Positions 1-8,299 are shown, counted from the first letter of the stretch. The stretch is 64,000 bases of DNA from Brevibacillus brevis (GCF_031583145.1 NZ_CP134050.1:4639501-4703500); one strand, 5' to 3'. Notes: generated by a model from the sequence alone, not told the origin. Numbers and translations are program-made.

Positions 1-150
1 GGCGCCTATCTCGTCATGCGGACAGATCCTGGCCTCGCACTTACGGGACGCAACTGTGTCCCCGCGAAGCTGCTCGAAAGCGGATTTTCCTTTGCCCATA
101 CGGATTTGGAAACGGCGCTGCGCGATTTGCTCGCGCCCGCTAAAGAATAG
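1..150 (+). CDS. TIGR01777-type SDR epimerase, C-terminal end (partial)
   Basis: Only the last 49 codons are present, entering from the left edge and ending in TAG at 148-150. The stretch contains VPAKLLESGF followed by DLETALRDLL, which matches the DUF1731 tail of the TIGR01777 family (YfcH/YfhF-type NAD(P)-dependent epimerases of the extended SDR superfamily). In that family the tail closes the Rossmann-fold protein and the VP-K-LLE-GF-F segment is the usual ending. The substrate of these proteins is generally unknown. The nucleotide-binding domain lies outside the window, so activity cannot be judged. Confidence 0.8.
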   Translation, partial: GAYLVMRTDPGLALTGRNCVPAKLLESGFSFAHTDLETALRDLLAPAKE

Positions 151-213
151 ACGAAAAATCTCTGCACGAATGTCCGAGTAGAAAACACTTTCTCCCTAAA
201 AGGAGGCGTCAGG

Positions 214-396
214 ATGACGTTGTGGATGTTTGCCGGGATTGCCATCGGCGGGATATTGCTGTTCGGGGTAGCATACGAATTCTTCTCGCGGCGCTCCAAA
301 AGGAAGACTCCCCAGAAGCCGGGGAAGTACGATCAGGTGTACATGGAGCAGGTCCTGCAGGATACGCGGGATACAGTAAACAGAGGAGATCTGTGA
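214..396 (+). CDS. Small single-span membrane protein (60 aa)
   Basis: A 60-residue ORF with a good ribosome site (AAAGGAGG about 9 bases before the ATG). Residues 3-25 form one hydrophobic segment (WMFAGIAIGGILLFGVAYEF), followed by a basic stop-transfer run (RRSKRK) and a polar tail of about 30 residues. An N-out/C-in membrane anchor is the likely topology. It follows the SDR gene by 63 bases and is closed by the hairpin at 423-460, so the two may be co-transcribed. No family was recognised and no function is proposed. The clear SD, hydrophobic anchor and terminator make a real gene likely. Confidence 0.7.
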   Translation: MTLWMFAGIAIGGILLFGVAYEFFSRRSKRKTPQKPGKYDQVYMEQVLQDTRDTVNRGDL

Positions 397-422
397 ACAT
401 TGGATTCACTTGGTATACAGCC

Positions 423-460
423 AAAAGAGCCAAACTCCCGTAAGGAGCCTGGCTCTTTTT
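423..460 (+). terminator. Intrinsic terminator
   Basis: AAGAGCC (425-431) pairs with GGCTCTT (451-457), with a second short stem CTCC/GGAG inside, followed by a T-run. It ends the 214-396 gene. Confidence 0.85.
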
Positions 461-479
461 CATCCACCTGTCGCATCAT

Positions 480-936
480 TTGGCACGACGCTTCCGCATC
501 CCCTGTCTCCTGGTTTTCGCGTTTGCGTGTTTCCGGATGCTCCTTTTTTTCTTCCCCTTTGCCTTCTGGTTGCTCTTGGCGCTTTTGTTGAAAGCAACAG
601 ACCCTTTTCCTCCGCCAACGGCATGCTGCTGCTTGGTATTGGCGCTTTCGATGGCGCAAGAAAACTCGCATAAGAATTGCGAAGGGAGCCATACTACTAT
701 CATCGAGCCCGGTGGTGTGTGTTTCAAACAGGCTTTAGTCTTTCAGGAGGCGATGTGCCATGGATGATTTACACGACACCCAGGTGAGTAAGGGAAACCG
801 TTCACAGTTGTAGCTTCTAACTTCATTTCGGAGGTAGATGCGTCGCACGTGATTATCGGTAACACCCTAAAACTAACGGGCTCGATGAATACCGTCTCCT
901 TTTAGGAGGCGGTTATTTCATTGCCGGGCGACGGCC
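480..936. other. Intergenic stretch with no convincing gene
   Basis: About 460 bases without a recognisable protein. The minus strand carries a lysine/arginine-rich 83-codon ORF (476-727) with no clear ribosome site; its C-terminal half (many K, R, S, Q) vaguely resembles small basic spore proteins but cannot be assigned. The plus strand has a 17-codon ORF at 760-813 preceded by AGGAGG, and a GGAGGT at 830-835 in front of further very short frames. The stretch ends in the hairpin at 891-913, so some short plus-strand transcript may be made here. Confidence 0.4.
889..920. terminator. Intrinsic terminator, probably bidirectional
   Basis: ACCGTCTCCT (891-900) pairs with AGGAGGCGGT (904-913), then TTATTT. 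It lies 17 bases past the stop of the convergent 937-1812 gene and can serve both strands. Confidence 0.75.
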
Positions 937-1812
937 CTATTCTCCAACATGATACGATTCGTGAAAGGTCACGCCTTGCGCTGCGTTGTGGTCCACCTCG
1001 ATCAGCAGCCGGTCGTTGATCAGCGCAGGGTCTGCAGTCTCCCCGTACTCAAACGTCTGGTACGTGACGAACAGCTCCTCCGCTCCAAACCGAATCTCCT
1101 CCACTTCGACGGAATCGGTAGGGCTGTCCGTTGACTTTAGGAGGAGGTACGTTTTTTCTCCCCTCGGCAAGCTTTCTTTCACCCACACCGATTTGGCCTC
1201 CCATTTGCCCGCCCATTCCTGAACGTCGGCGGGAGCATCCGCCACCTGCAAAACACGATAGCGTCCGTCTGGTGCCGGTTCTCCCTGCGGATGCAGCTCG
1301 TTATACCCCGTTACGCTCCAAATCTGTCCGCGGTTGTTCCATTTTTTCATGGAAATCTCAAGAGCGGCGCCGTCTGCCGTCGTGACCAGCACGACGCGCG
1401 GATTGACGGAACGGCTGACCGTGATCATGCTGCGCATTTCTTTTTGGAGCCGTGTTTCCACAAATGCCTCCACAACCGCCTTGTAATCATGGCTGCCAGG
1501 TTGTCCTTCGAGATCGAACTCGATACCGCCGACGCCTTTATCATCCGTTGCGTTGAACATCTTCCGAAGATGATCCTGATCTTTCAAGGCAGGCGGCATA
1601 TCCTGCTTCTCGGTCGCCACCGCCTTGGGCAGCGCGCCGACCTGCCTGTTCAGCCGCTCGACTTCAGCCGACAAATCCGCCACGGCTTTACGCCCCTGTG
1701 CGATTTCCTTTGCATCCAGTACGGCTTGATTGCCGGCTCCCACCAAATAGCCGCCGTAGCCGACGGTCGCCAATAGCAAGGCACCCGCTAAAGAAAACAG
1801 CCATGCTTTCAA
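937..1812 (-). CDS. Membrane-anchored protein with PrcB-like C-terminal domain
   Basis: Starts with TTG at 1812, placed there because AGGGGTGAT lies just upstream at normal spacing; a GTG three codons earlier would have no ribosome site. The product is about 291 residues. Residues 3-25 are hydrophobic (AWLFSLAGALLLATVGYGGY), followed by a coiled-coil-like stretch (DLSAEVERLNRQVGAL), then a soluble domain. The last about 75 residues (KTYLLLKSTDSPTDSVEVEEI and on to LLIEVD) resemble the PrcB-type C-terminal beta domain common in extracellular proteins of Firmicutes. It is predicted to face outward, tethered by an uncleaved N-terminal helix. Function unknown; the domain match is from memory of the family pattern. 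Confidence 0.7.
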   Translation of the reverse strand: MKAWLFSLAGALLLATVGYGGYLVGAGNQAVLDAKEIAQGRKAVADLSAEVERLNRQVGALPKAVATEKQDMPPALKDQDHLRKMFNATDDKGVGGIEFDLEGQPGSHDYKAVVEAFVETRLQKEMRSMITVSRSVNPRVVLVTTADGAALEISMKKWNNRGQIWSVTGYNELHPQGEPAPDGRYRVLQVADAPADVQEWAGKWEAKSVWVKESLPRGEKTYLLLKSTDSPTDSVEVEEIRFGAEELFVTYQTFEYGETADPALINDRLLIEVDHNAAQGVTFHESYHVGE

Positions 1813-1964
1813 GACGATCACCCCTGTTTTTGAAAAGAGTGGAAATTCATACCTATTTTACCATAAGCACGTTTGTATGGAGGCTATACATGAAAGGCTT
1901 GCCAGCAATAGCCCTCTCTTGATCAACCGGGCCCCATACTGGGGACGACGGTCATTCAAAAGAA

Positions 1965-2020
1965 ATAAAAAAGAGCCCCTCCGCAACCCTATATGCGTTT
2001 GCTTGCGGAAGGGGCTCTTT
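1965..2020 (-). terminator. Strong intrinsic terminator
   Basis: Read on the minus strand, AAAGAGCCCCTTCCGC pairs with GCGGAGGGGCTCTTT, followed by TTT. It lies 12 bases past the end of the frameshifted small gene 2032-2217, which supports that gene having been expressed. Confidence 0.9.
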
Positions 2021-2031
2021 CAGCCGTTTGT

Positions 2032-2217
2032 TCAGTTGTGGATGTACTTCTCGAAGACTTTGCCGAAGACCTTTCACGACGTATTTTTCACGGGCGTTTT
2101 GCAGCCAGTCGAAAGCGTACTGATTCAACGACTGGAATTGCGCCGCCACGTCGGACTGCAGGTTTGCCACGCTGCCGATCGTTTGCTTCGCCAGGCATGT
2201 CCGCTGGCAATTTTCAT
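2032..2217 (-). pseudogene. Small alpha-helical protein, frameshifted
   Basis: Three frames together give a sensible small protein. ATG at 2217 opens a short frame. A second frame carries QTIGSVANLQSDVAAQFQSL through to REKYVV. A third frame closes it with KVFGKVFEKYIHN and TGA at 2032, just before a strong terminator. The downstream shift can be explained by one extra A in the GTGAAAGG run near 2072. The middle part is amphipathic and helical, loosely phasin-like, but I do not recognise the family. Either the gene is decaying or the sequence has indel errors; the terminator placement argues it was once a real gene. Confidence 0.45.
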
Positions 2218-2256
2218 CTTGCCTCTCTTCTTCGCGTATGGGCTTTTTTACCTCAT

Positions 2257-2271
2257 GACGTATAGTACGTC
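2257..2271. promoter_or_regulatory. Perfect palindrome, candidate operator
   Basis: GACGTA-TAG-TACGTC, a 6+3+6 perfect inverted repeat, between the small gene 2032-2217 (minus) and the nuclease gene (plus), about 30 bases upstream of a TATAAT at 2301-2306. The position suits a dimeric repressor; the protein is unknown. Confidence 0.35.
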
Positions 2272-2379
2272 CGGCATTAGGCCCGGCTTTGCCCTTCTAG
2301 TATAATGCAACTACAACTGAATATTCTAAATAGGATTCGCGCGTGGAGACAGGCTATTTTCCGAAGGAGGAGAGGACTC

Positions 2380-3231
2380 ATGATGGGCTACGATCCTTTT
2401 TTTCTCAGTGAAAAGCATCCCATCCCGCTGCCAACGCTGCAGGGGCGCATCAGTCAGGAAGCACTGGACAACGGGCACGTATTCGACTTCACGCATTTTT
2501 CCATCGTCATGAATCGCCGCACCCGCTTCGCCGTTTTTTCCGCAGCCTGTGTGGACGTCAGTCGGGCTGTCGATATCCCGCGCAACAACTCGGCGTGGCA
2601 TTTCGACGAACGGATCGGCGTGGAGAACCAGGTCGGACCTGAATATTACGCAGACAACGATTACGACCGAGGCCATCTCACCCGCAGAAGAGACATTTGC
2701 TGGGGAGATCGGCGGGAAGCCCAAGATGCCAATTACGACTCGTTTTGCTACGCCAATATCGCCCTGCAGCACCACGAGTTCAACACGGGAGTCTGGAACT
2801 GCCTGGAGGATTGGGTCTTGCAAAAGTGGAACACAGCACCGCGGCTGATCATCCTCACCGGTCCGATCCACAAGGACGACGATGAGGAATACTGCGGGGT
2901 GCATGGCGAAGCCGGCTGCGGGGTCCGGGTGCCATTCGGCTTTTGGAAAACTGCCTTGTATCTCGACAAACAGGATCAGGTCGCGTCCGTCTCGTTCCTC
3001 ATCCGGCAAAGCCCCGAGCGATCCAGAGACCAATGCGAGTACAGGCGGCTGGTGACCTACCAGGTGCCGCTCGAGACGATCGCCAAAGAGACCGGGCTGC
3101 AATTCGACGCGGGACTGTATGCGCGAAATCCGCTGTCCACGCAGCTGCGCCTCGTTGCAGCTGGCACCGAAGCAGCAGCCTTGCCGATCCGGCTCCCTGT
3201 CTACTCGCCGGAAGACATCAGGTGGACATAG
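2380..3231 (+). CDS. DNA/RNA non-specific endonuclease (EndoG/NUC family)
   Basis: A 283-residue protein starting at ATG 2380, chosen because AAGGAGGAG lies 7-15 bases upstream; an earlier in-frame ATG at 2305 has no ribosome site. Residues 96-100 read DRGHL, the signature of the beta-beta-alpha-metal NUC fold; His99 is the expected general base and the Asn in the following NYDSFCYANI region is the expected Mg ligand. No signal peptide or membrane segment is visible, so it is predicted to stay in the cytoplasm, unlike many secreted NucA-type enzymes. Family members hydrolyse DNA and RNA without sequence preference. No inhibitor (NuiA-like) gene is adjacent. Its 3' end overlaps the GNAT remnant on the other strand by 14 bases. 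Confidence 0.88.
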   Translation: MMGYDPFFLSEKHPIPLPTLQGRISQEALDNGHVFDFTHFSIVMNRRTRFAVFSAACVDVSRAVDIPRNNSAWHFDERIGVENQVGPEYYADNDYDRGHLTRRRDICWGDRREAQDANYDSFCYANIALQHHEFNTGVWNCLEDWVLQKWNTAPRLIILTGPIHKDDDEEYCGVHGEAGCGVRVPFGFWKTALYLDKQDQVASVSFLIRQSPERSRDQCEYRRLVTYQVPLETIAKETGLQFDAGLYARNPLSTQLRLVAAGTEAAALPIRLPVYSPEDIRWT

Positions 3232-3769
3232 GCCGGATCCGGTACCAGTACGAATAAACTTCCTTGTACCCCAGTTTTTCATACAGTCGGAGCGCAGGTG
3301 CGTTGTCCTGCATGACTTGCAAACAGGAATGCTTGGCACCGCGCTCCGTCCCCCACCGCAAAAGACTTTGCACCAGCTACCCGGCGAATCCCCGCCTGCG
3401 CTGCGATGGTCCCGTCACAATATCGAATAGGCCGATGTACTCGCAAGCGACCACCTCCCCGTCGCAATACAGCGCTCCGTAACAGGAGGATGGGATGATG
3501 TTACGCAGCGTTTGCGACATCGTCTTCTTTTCTTGCTCATCCTTCCCGGAAAGCCTGCAAAAAGCGTCGATCCATTCATCCGTGCACCTTTCCTCGATCC
3601 GGACTTGCGGGTACGGGCAGTTCGATCTCTGCCAAGGCGAACCGTCTGTACGCTCGCAGGTGAATGCGCTTCGTATCCTCTCTGCTCCAACAGTCGGTCG
3701 ATCCAACCCGGTTGGCTACGCGTGCGGCGTCATCTTGAAAATCACAGGCAGACGCTTGTCTTTCCATAA
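3218..3769 (-). pseudogene. GNAT-family N-acetyltransferase remnant
   Basis: Reading all three minus-strand frames recovers a GNAT protein in pieces: RLPVIFKMT, then LLEQRGYEAHSPASVQTVRL, then AEIELPVPASPD, then VRIEERCTDEWIDAFCRL through FDIVTGPSQRRRGFAG (the acetyl-CoA-binding Q/RxxGxA/G loop), then LVQSLLRWGTERGAKH to LRLYEKLGYKEVYSYWYR. These are split by in-frame TAG codons at 3377-3379 and 3716-3718 and by at least three frameshifts. About 70-80 N-terminal residues expected for this family are absent upstream of 3769. So many independent lesions exclude a simple sequencing error; this is a decayed gene. Confidence 0.85.
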
Positions 3770-3817
3770 ATATCCCCCTCACCAGGAATGGAAAGGGGGT
3801 CGTATGCTGATACCTTC

Positions 3818-4375
3818 TTACAGCCAGGTGGTCTTGCTGTCTGCGGAAGCCCGTGCTGTCGGCGGGACATCCGCCTCCGGATAGCCGATGAACAAGGTAC
3901 CGACCACTTTTTGGTTCTCCGGCGAACCGAGGAACTGCAGCAGCCGTTCGTCCCGCACCAGGCCGATCCCCCGTGTGCGCCATACCATGCCCAGGCCCAG
4001 CTCGCCCGCAGCCAGCCACATTGAGTGAATGGCGCAGCATACCGCATATTCGTTATCTTCCGACGACGCTTCGTCCCCCGGGATGATGTCGGCCGTCGCT
4101 ACGATGACGAGCGGCGTCTTTTCCAGGACGGCCAGCGATTCCTGAACCAGATGGGGCTTGGTGGGAAAGCGCTCCGCTAAAAACTCCCGGGCGATCTCTT
4201 CGTAGCGCGCCTTTGCTTCTCCCCGGATGACGTAAAAATGCCAAGGCTGACGCAGCCGGTCATTCGGTGCGAGTACAGCACAATCGAGCAGTGCCTTGAT
4301 CTTTTCCGTCTCGACCTCACGCGGAAGGTAATTGCGTACCGCTCTTCTATTTTTCAGTGCTTCCTGTATCGTCAT
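3818..4375 (-). CDS. Nitroreductase family protein (FMN-dependent)
   Basis: A 185-residue protein with GGAGGAAG in front of its ATG. It begins TIQEALKNRRAVRNYLPREV, the standard nitroreductase N-terminus (RR-S/A-x-R binds the FMN phosphate), followed by LDCAVLAPNDRLRQPWHFYV and, near residue 155-170, GTLFIGYPE. Members are homodimeric NAD(P)H-dependent flavoproteins that reduce nitro compounds, quinones or enones. The length is typical of the short YdjA/YfhC-like subgroup. The last residues (TARASADSKTTWL) match the usual tail. The true substrate cannot be read from sequence. It stands alone, with no co-directional neighbour close by. Confidence 0.85.
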   Translation of the reverse strand: MTIQEALKNRRAVRNYLPREVETEKIKALLDCAVLAPNDRLRQPWHFYVIRGEAKARYEEIAREFLAERFPTKPHLVQESLAVLEKTPLVIVATADIIPGDEASSEDNEYAVCCAIHSMWLAAGELGLGMVWRTRGIGLVRDERLLQFLGSPENQKVVGTLFIGYPEADVPPTARASADSKTTWL

Positions 4376-4482
4376 GTCTTCCTCCTTCTCCCTTTTCCAA
4401 AAATGAGCTTGTTCCCATCCATTATATACAAATCGCCATCGGCCCGCCTAGGACGGGAACGCTCCGCTTGCCGGGTTTAGAG

Positions 4483-5544
4483 TCAGTCGAGGGGGATTTC
4501 GAAGCGCAATTGCCGGTCCACTACGATCGTGATCGAGCGAGATTCAGGCGAGATGGGGTGAAAGTCCTTCGAGAACTGGGTAACGCCGATGATGCCCCCT
4601 CCTCTGTTTCCCTTTTCGTCCGTAATGCTGGAGAGCGGAACGCCTTTTGAATCAAAGACGCGAATGTCATTTGAAAGCATCATGATCTGGTTCACCTTGT
4701 CGTCCTCGGTCAACGATAAGGAGTCCTTTTCCGCCTGTACCCCAAAAACGATTCTCGTAGCACTAGGGGCTCGGATCACTTGTTTGACCGAGATCGTGTA
4801 GTCTCCGGATTGACCCGAGACCTTTGGCTCTGTCACCTTCGTAAACTCGTCTGCAGGCTTTCGGGAAAGCGGAATGTCAAACTGCCATTCCCCCTCTACG
4901 CCTCCCATTTTCTCCAGCTTCAATTTCAGCGGAAGTTCTTCCGGCAATGGTTCCGTAAAAAACGGCTGGAAGGTTCCGTAGTACGTGTTTCCTTCTGCGT
5001 GGCGCCAATGCAGCAAGTAGCTGTTCTTGGCCTGTTCTTCCGTAAAGGTCCTGGTGATCGTCTGCCCCCCCAGGCTGTAACTTACTTTTTCGATATGCGG
5101 GTACCTTGTTTCGTTCGGCGGGAACGTAACGGTAAAGCCGACGGAGAGGTTGAGGCGATCGTAATACGCTTCCTTGAGGGCTACCGTTATTCCTTGGTCC
5201 GTCGCCATTTGCTCCAGTCTTGTAGCCAGCCCTTGCTGATTCGCTTCCCTGATCCCCGAATCCCCGATAAATCCGATAATCGAGCCCACAAAAGGCAAAT
5301 TCCTCAGCATGTGGGCCATGGTCGGCGAAACAAAGCCCGTGCCGATCAACAGGAACACTCCCAAAAAGAGACAAGCGACTGGCATCAGCCAGTAATTTTT
5401 TCGCGTGGATCGATTCTTTCGCATTGGCTGAGGGGGTAGCGAGTCCAACACGTGATCGATTCCGGCGGAAAATCGAGCCGGAACATCCACAATCGCATTC
5501 TTGGCAAATTGGCGGAGCTCTTTATCCATCTGCGATTCATTCAT
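4483..5544 (-). CDS. DUF4179-type anti-sigma factor
   Basis: A 353-residue protein whose ATG (5544) overlaps the stop of the ECF sigma gene (5537-5539), giving translational coupling. Residues 1-45 are a cytoplasmic segment that should bind the sigma factor. Residues 48-70 (YWLMPVACLFLGVFLLIGTGFV) form the single membrane span. The part after it (MAHMLRNLPFVGSIIGFIGDSG) is the hallmark of DUF4179, and the rest is an extracellular beta-rich sensor. The family consists of membrane-bound anti-sigma factors paired with SigV/SigX-like ECF factors in Firmicutes. The classical zinc-binding ZAS motif (HxxxCxxC) is absent, as expected for DUF4179 members. The inducing signal is unknown. Confidence 0.85.
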   Translation of the reverse strand: MNESQMDKELRQFAKNAIVDVPARFSAGIDHVLDSLPPQPMRKNRSTRKNYWLMPVACLFLGVFLLIGTGFVSPTMAHMLRNLPFVGSIIGFIGDSGIREANQQGLATRLEQMATDQGITVALKEAYYDRLNLSVGFTVTFPPNETRYPHIEKVSYSLGGQTITRTFTEEQAKNSYLLHWRHAEGNTYYGTFQPFFTEPLPEELPLKLKLEKMGGVEGEWQFDIPLSRKPADEFTKVTEPKVSGQSGDYTISVKQVIRAPSATRIVFGVQAEKDSLSLTEDDKVNQIMMLSNDIRVFDSKGVPLSSITDEKGNRGGGIIGVTQFSKDFHPISPESRSITIVVDRQLRFEIPLD

Positions 5545-6076
5545 GACCTGTCCTCCGTTCTGCAGACTCCGGGGCGAAATAGGCGGCCAACTTTTTCCTC
5601 GCCCGGCTCAACCTTGATTTGATCGTCCCTTCCGGTAAACCGAGTACGATTGCCATCTCTTTAATCGCCATATCTTCCAAATAGTAAAGAACGATGCAGA
5701 GTCTCAGTTCTTCCTCCAAACACTGAACGGCTTCTTGCAGTTCGACATTCTCTTCGAAGCGGTACGGCGACACTTGCTCCTGCCAATCGTCCAACAGTAC
5801 CAGCTTGCTTGTTTTGCGGGCCAGACGGTGGCATTCGTTGACGAGGATTCGCATCAGCCACGACTTGAACAGCCGAGGCTCACGCAAGGAAGACAGGGAG
5901 TGGTACGCTTTCCAGATGGCTTCCTGTGCAGCATCCAGGCATTCGTTTTCGGACCGCAAAATAGAACGGGCGACCCGGTACATGCTCTGCTTGTGTGTCT
6001 TGACCAGCCTCGCAAAAGCTTCCACATCTCCGCCGCAGGCAAGCTCTTCGTCGCATGGATTGCTTGATTCTCTCAT
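5537..6076 (-). CDS. ECF RNA polymerase sigma factor
   Basis: A sigma-70 ECF protein of about 179 residues if started at ATG 6076, which has AGGATGTGA upstream; the longer frame to 6151 lacks a ribosome site. Region 2 reads DAAQEAIWKAYHSLSSL with KSWLMRILVNECHRLARK; region 4 reads YLEDMAIKEMAIVLGLPEGTIKSRLSRARKKL, an intact helix-turn-helix. Regions 1 and 3 are missing, as normal for ECF factors. It forms a two-gene operon with the anti-sigma factor immediately downstream and overlapping, so it should be held at the membrane until a surface signal arrives. Its regulon cannot be inferred from this window; autoregulation is common in the family. Confidence 0.9.
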   Translation of the reverse strand: MRESSNPCDEELACGGDVEAFARLVKTHKQSMYRVARSILRSENECLDAAQEAIWKAYHSLSSLREPRLFKSWLMRILVNECHRLARKTSKLVLLDDWQEQVSPYRFEENVELQEAVQCLEEELRLCIVLYYLEDMAIKEMAIVLGLPEGTIKSRLSRARKKLAAYFAPESAERRTGHE

Positions 6077-6179
6077 TGGCTTCACATCCTGTTTGGATTC
6101 TCTACTAGTAAGACACACGGAGGGGGCTGTTCGGTTCTCCTCTTTCCTCATTCTTTCGGTTCACATCTGTTCCGGAATC

Positions 6180-6240
6180 AAAAAGGCAGCGTCAGCCAGG
6201 GACTCGCGAAAGAAGTTCCAGACTGCAGCTGCCTATTTTC
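6180..6240. terminator. Long imperfect hairpin, probable bidirectional terminator
   Basis: AGGCAGC (6184-6190) pairs with GCTGCCT (6229-6235), with an inner GGGACT/AGTTCC stem; A-run on the left and TATTTTC on the right. It sits downstream of the LysR gene and upstream of the sigma gene. Confidence 0.55.
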
Positions 6241-6348
6241 AAGTGCTTATCCCGTAGCTTCCTCCATTCTCCATCCAAACCAACCAGTCGACAGACCCGC
6301 TGGCCAGTCTTGCTCCGCTGTGACTTTTCTCGACCGGCATTTTGCTAT

Positions 6349-7227
6349 TCATTCGTACACATCCGTCACCATCTTCAAAAAAGCCAGCAACGCTTGCGCC
6401 TGATAAGCGTTTTTCTTCACGACGACACCGATTTTCCAGGGGATGTACTGACTGCCGATCTCTTTTACGATGAGACCCTGTCCTCCCATTTCGATCAGCG
6501 GACGGGGAACAATCGCCACTCCCAGCCCTTCGCGAACCAACGCCAGCAGCAGATCCCACTGGGTCGTGCTATAGGCGATATTCGGTACGAACCGCTCCCT
6601 GCGGCAGCTTTCAAGGACCACTTGACGCAAGGCAAACGTGGGATCGAACAGGATCCAGTCCTCCTGTGCAAGCTGCGCCAGCGCAATCTGACGTTCGTCT
6701 TTCAGAAAGTGCTCGCTCGGCAAGCAGGCGACAAACGGCGCTTCAAAGATCAGCCGTTCTTCCAGCTCCTTGCTTCTCGCGGGAATCACGACAAAAGCGA
6801 CATCGACTTCCCCCTTTTCCACCAGCCGCTCTACTCCAAGTCCCCCTTCCTCGACGATTTCCAGCGAGACCCCCGGGTGCTTCTTGGATAAAGCTTTCGC
6901 CACTTTCGGAAAGAAAAAGGTCCCTATGATTTGTGGCAGCCCGACTTTTACGTGTCCTTGCACGTGTTCGTTGCTGTCTTGCAGCTGGTATTGCAGCTCT
7001 TTCATCTGCTGGAGCACGGCGATCGCCTTCTCATAGACAATCCGACCTTCTTCGGTCAAACGATTAATTCGGTTCGAGCGCTCAAAAAGAGTGACGCCAA
7101 GCGATTTCTCCATCCTTTGAATCGTTTTTGACAAGGACGGCTGCGCGATATAAAGCCGCTCGCTTGCCTTCGAAAAGCTTCCACTTTCCACGATCGTTTT
7201 AAAAACTTCGAAGTCTCGTAGATTCAT
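6349..7227 (-). CDS. LysR-family transcriptional regulator
   Basis: A 292-residue protein with the LysR winged helix at residues 1-60 (NLRDFEVFKTIVESGSFSKA, then AQPSLSKTIQRMEKSLGVTLFERS) and a periplasmic-binding-protein-like effector domain from about residue 90 (HVKVGLPQIIGTFFFPKVAKAL). It is transcribed divergently from the nitrilase gene with 104 bases between them, the classic arrangement in which a LysR protein controls its neighbour and itself. The CynR/CcpE-like effector domain cannot be tied to a ligand from sequence. A palindrome at 7253-7267 in the shared region is a plausible binding site. Confidence 0.9.
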   Translation of the reverse strand: MNLRDFEVFKTIVESGSFSKASERLYIAQPSLSKTIQRMEKSLGVTLFERSNRINRLTEEGRIVYEKAIAVLQQMKELQYQLQDSNEHVQGHVKVGLPQIIGTFFFPKVAKALSKKHPGVSLEIVEEGGLGVERLVEKGEVDVAFVVIPARSKELEERLIFEAPFVACLPSEHFLKDERQIALAQLAQEDWILFDPTFALRQVVLESCRRERFVPNIAYSTTQWDLLLALVREGLGVAIVPRPLIEMGGQGLIVKEIGSQYIPWKIGVVVKKNAYQAQALLAFLKMVTDVYE

Positions 7228-7252
7228 CCAAATTCCCCATTATACATGTTTG

Positions 7253-7267
7253 GCATAATGACTATGC
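7253..7267. promoter_or_regulatory. Candidate LysR operator in divergent promoter region
   Basis: GCATA-ATGAC-TATGC inverted repeat midway between the LysR and nitrilase starts. It partly overlaps an ATTAT...ATAAT pair (7239-7259). Both have the dyad form typical of LysR sites. Confidence 0.4.
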
Positions 7268-7331
7268 TGATCCTATATTTCACAAGACAGACGATTTCTC
7301 CTACCATTTTAGAAAAAGGAGGAGATTTCGG

Positions 7332-8261
7332 ATGACAACATGCAAGGTGGCAGTCGTTCAGGCAGGCTCCATTGTTATGAATAAAGCGAAATGTATCGAC
7401 AAGGCCGTCAAGCTGATCCAAGAGGCCGGGGAACAAGGGGCTAACCTGATCGTTTTTCCCGAGGCGTTCATACCGGCATATCCACGCGGGATGAGCTTTG
7501 GCGCTGTAGTGGGAAACCGATCGGACAGCGGGCGCAATGATTTTTTACGTTACGCCAAAAATGCCATCCCTATACCCGGACCGGAGACAGACCAGCTCGG
7601 GGAAGCCGTAAAAAAAGCAGGTGCCTACGCAGTCATCGGCGTCATTGAGCGCGACCGGGAAACGAGCGGGGGCACTCTCTATTGCACTGCGTTGTTCTTC
7701 GGCCCCGATGGCAGCCTGTTGGGAAAACACCGAAAACTCAAACCGACAGGCAGCGAACGTCTCATTTGGGGGGAAGGGGACGGCAGCACCCTCCCTGTTT
7801 TTGAAACGCCCTATGGCAAAATCGGTTCATTGATTTGCTGGGAAAACTACATGCCTCTGGCCCGCGCTGCCCTGTACGAAAAAGGGGTCCAGATCTATAT
7901 TGCGCCTACCGCCGATTCGCGGGACACCTGGTTTGCTTCCATGCGTCATATTGCCGTAGAGGGCCGTTGCTTTGTTTTGTCCTGCAATCAGTATTGCACG
8001 AAGGAGATGTATGAAGAGGATTTGCTGGAAACAGAGGAAATGCGAAACATGCCTGACGAAATCACGCGCGGAGGAAGCTGCATCGTCAATCCGCTGGGGC
8101 AGTTTTTGGTGGAGCCCGTTTTCGGAAAAGAAGAGATTCTGTATGCGACGTTGGATTTGGACGACATCACCCGTGGTCATTTTGATTTCGATGTCGTCGG
8201 CCATTACAGTCGAAAAGATGTGTTTCAACTCACCGTGAACGCAGAAAAGCGATATAGCTAA
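7332..8261 (+). CDS. Nitrilase (carbon-nitrogen hydrolase superfamily)
   Basis: A 309-residue protein with a strong AAAGGAGGAG ribosome site. The catalytic triad of the nitrilase superfamily is visible: Glu44 (VFPEAFIPAYPRG), Lys135 (GKHRKLKPTG) and Cys169 (LICWENYMPL). The CWENYMPL motif is specific to true nitrilases (EC 3.5.5.1, nitrile to carboxylate plus ammonia) rather than amidases or cyanide hydratases. Family members form spiral oligomers in the cytoplasm. It is divergent from a LysR gene that probably controls it. Whether it prefers aliphatic, aryl or arylaceto nitriles cannot be read from sequence. No nitrile hydratase or amidase is adjacent. Confidence 0.92.
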   Translation: MTTCKVAVVQAGSIVMNKAKCIDKAVKLIQEAGEQGANLIVFPEAFIPAYPRGMSFGAVVGNRSDSGRNDFLRYAKNAIPIPGPETDQLGEAVKKAGAYAVIGVIERDRETSGGTLYCTALFFGPDGSLLGKHRKLKPTGSERLIWGEGDGSTLPVFETPYGKIGSLICWENYMPLARAALYEKGVQIYIAPTADSRDTWFASMRHIAVEGRCFVLSCNQYCTKEMYEEDLLETEEMRNMPDEITRGGSCIVNPLGQFLVEPVFGKEEILYATLDLDDITRGHFDFDVVGHYSRKDVFQLTVNAEKRYS

Positions 8262-8283
8262 GTGGAAAAAGAAAGTTCCGGAG

Positions 8284-8299
8284 TGGCATTGGTTTTGCC
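8284..8299 (+). promoter_or_regulatory. Sigma-54-like promoter upstream of amidoligase (weak)
   Basis: TGGCAT-TGGTT-TTGCC keeps the GG-N10-GC spacing of sigma-54 promoters but the -12 element ends in C instead of A/T. A TATAAT (8307-8312) overlaps the same area, so an ordinary promoter is an alternative. No activator gene is near. Confidence 0.3.

Noticed and set aside
476..727. Lysine/arginine-rich 83-codon minus-strand ORF, possibly a small spore protein
   Set aside because: No ribosome site at any start codon and no clear family match; the plus strand of the same stretch is F/L-rich as expected of a shadow.
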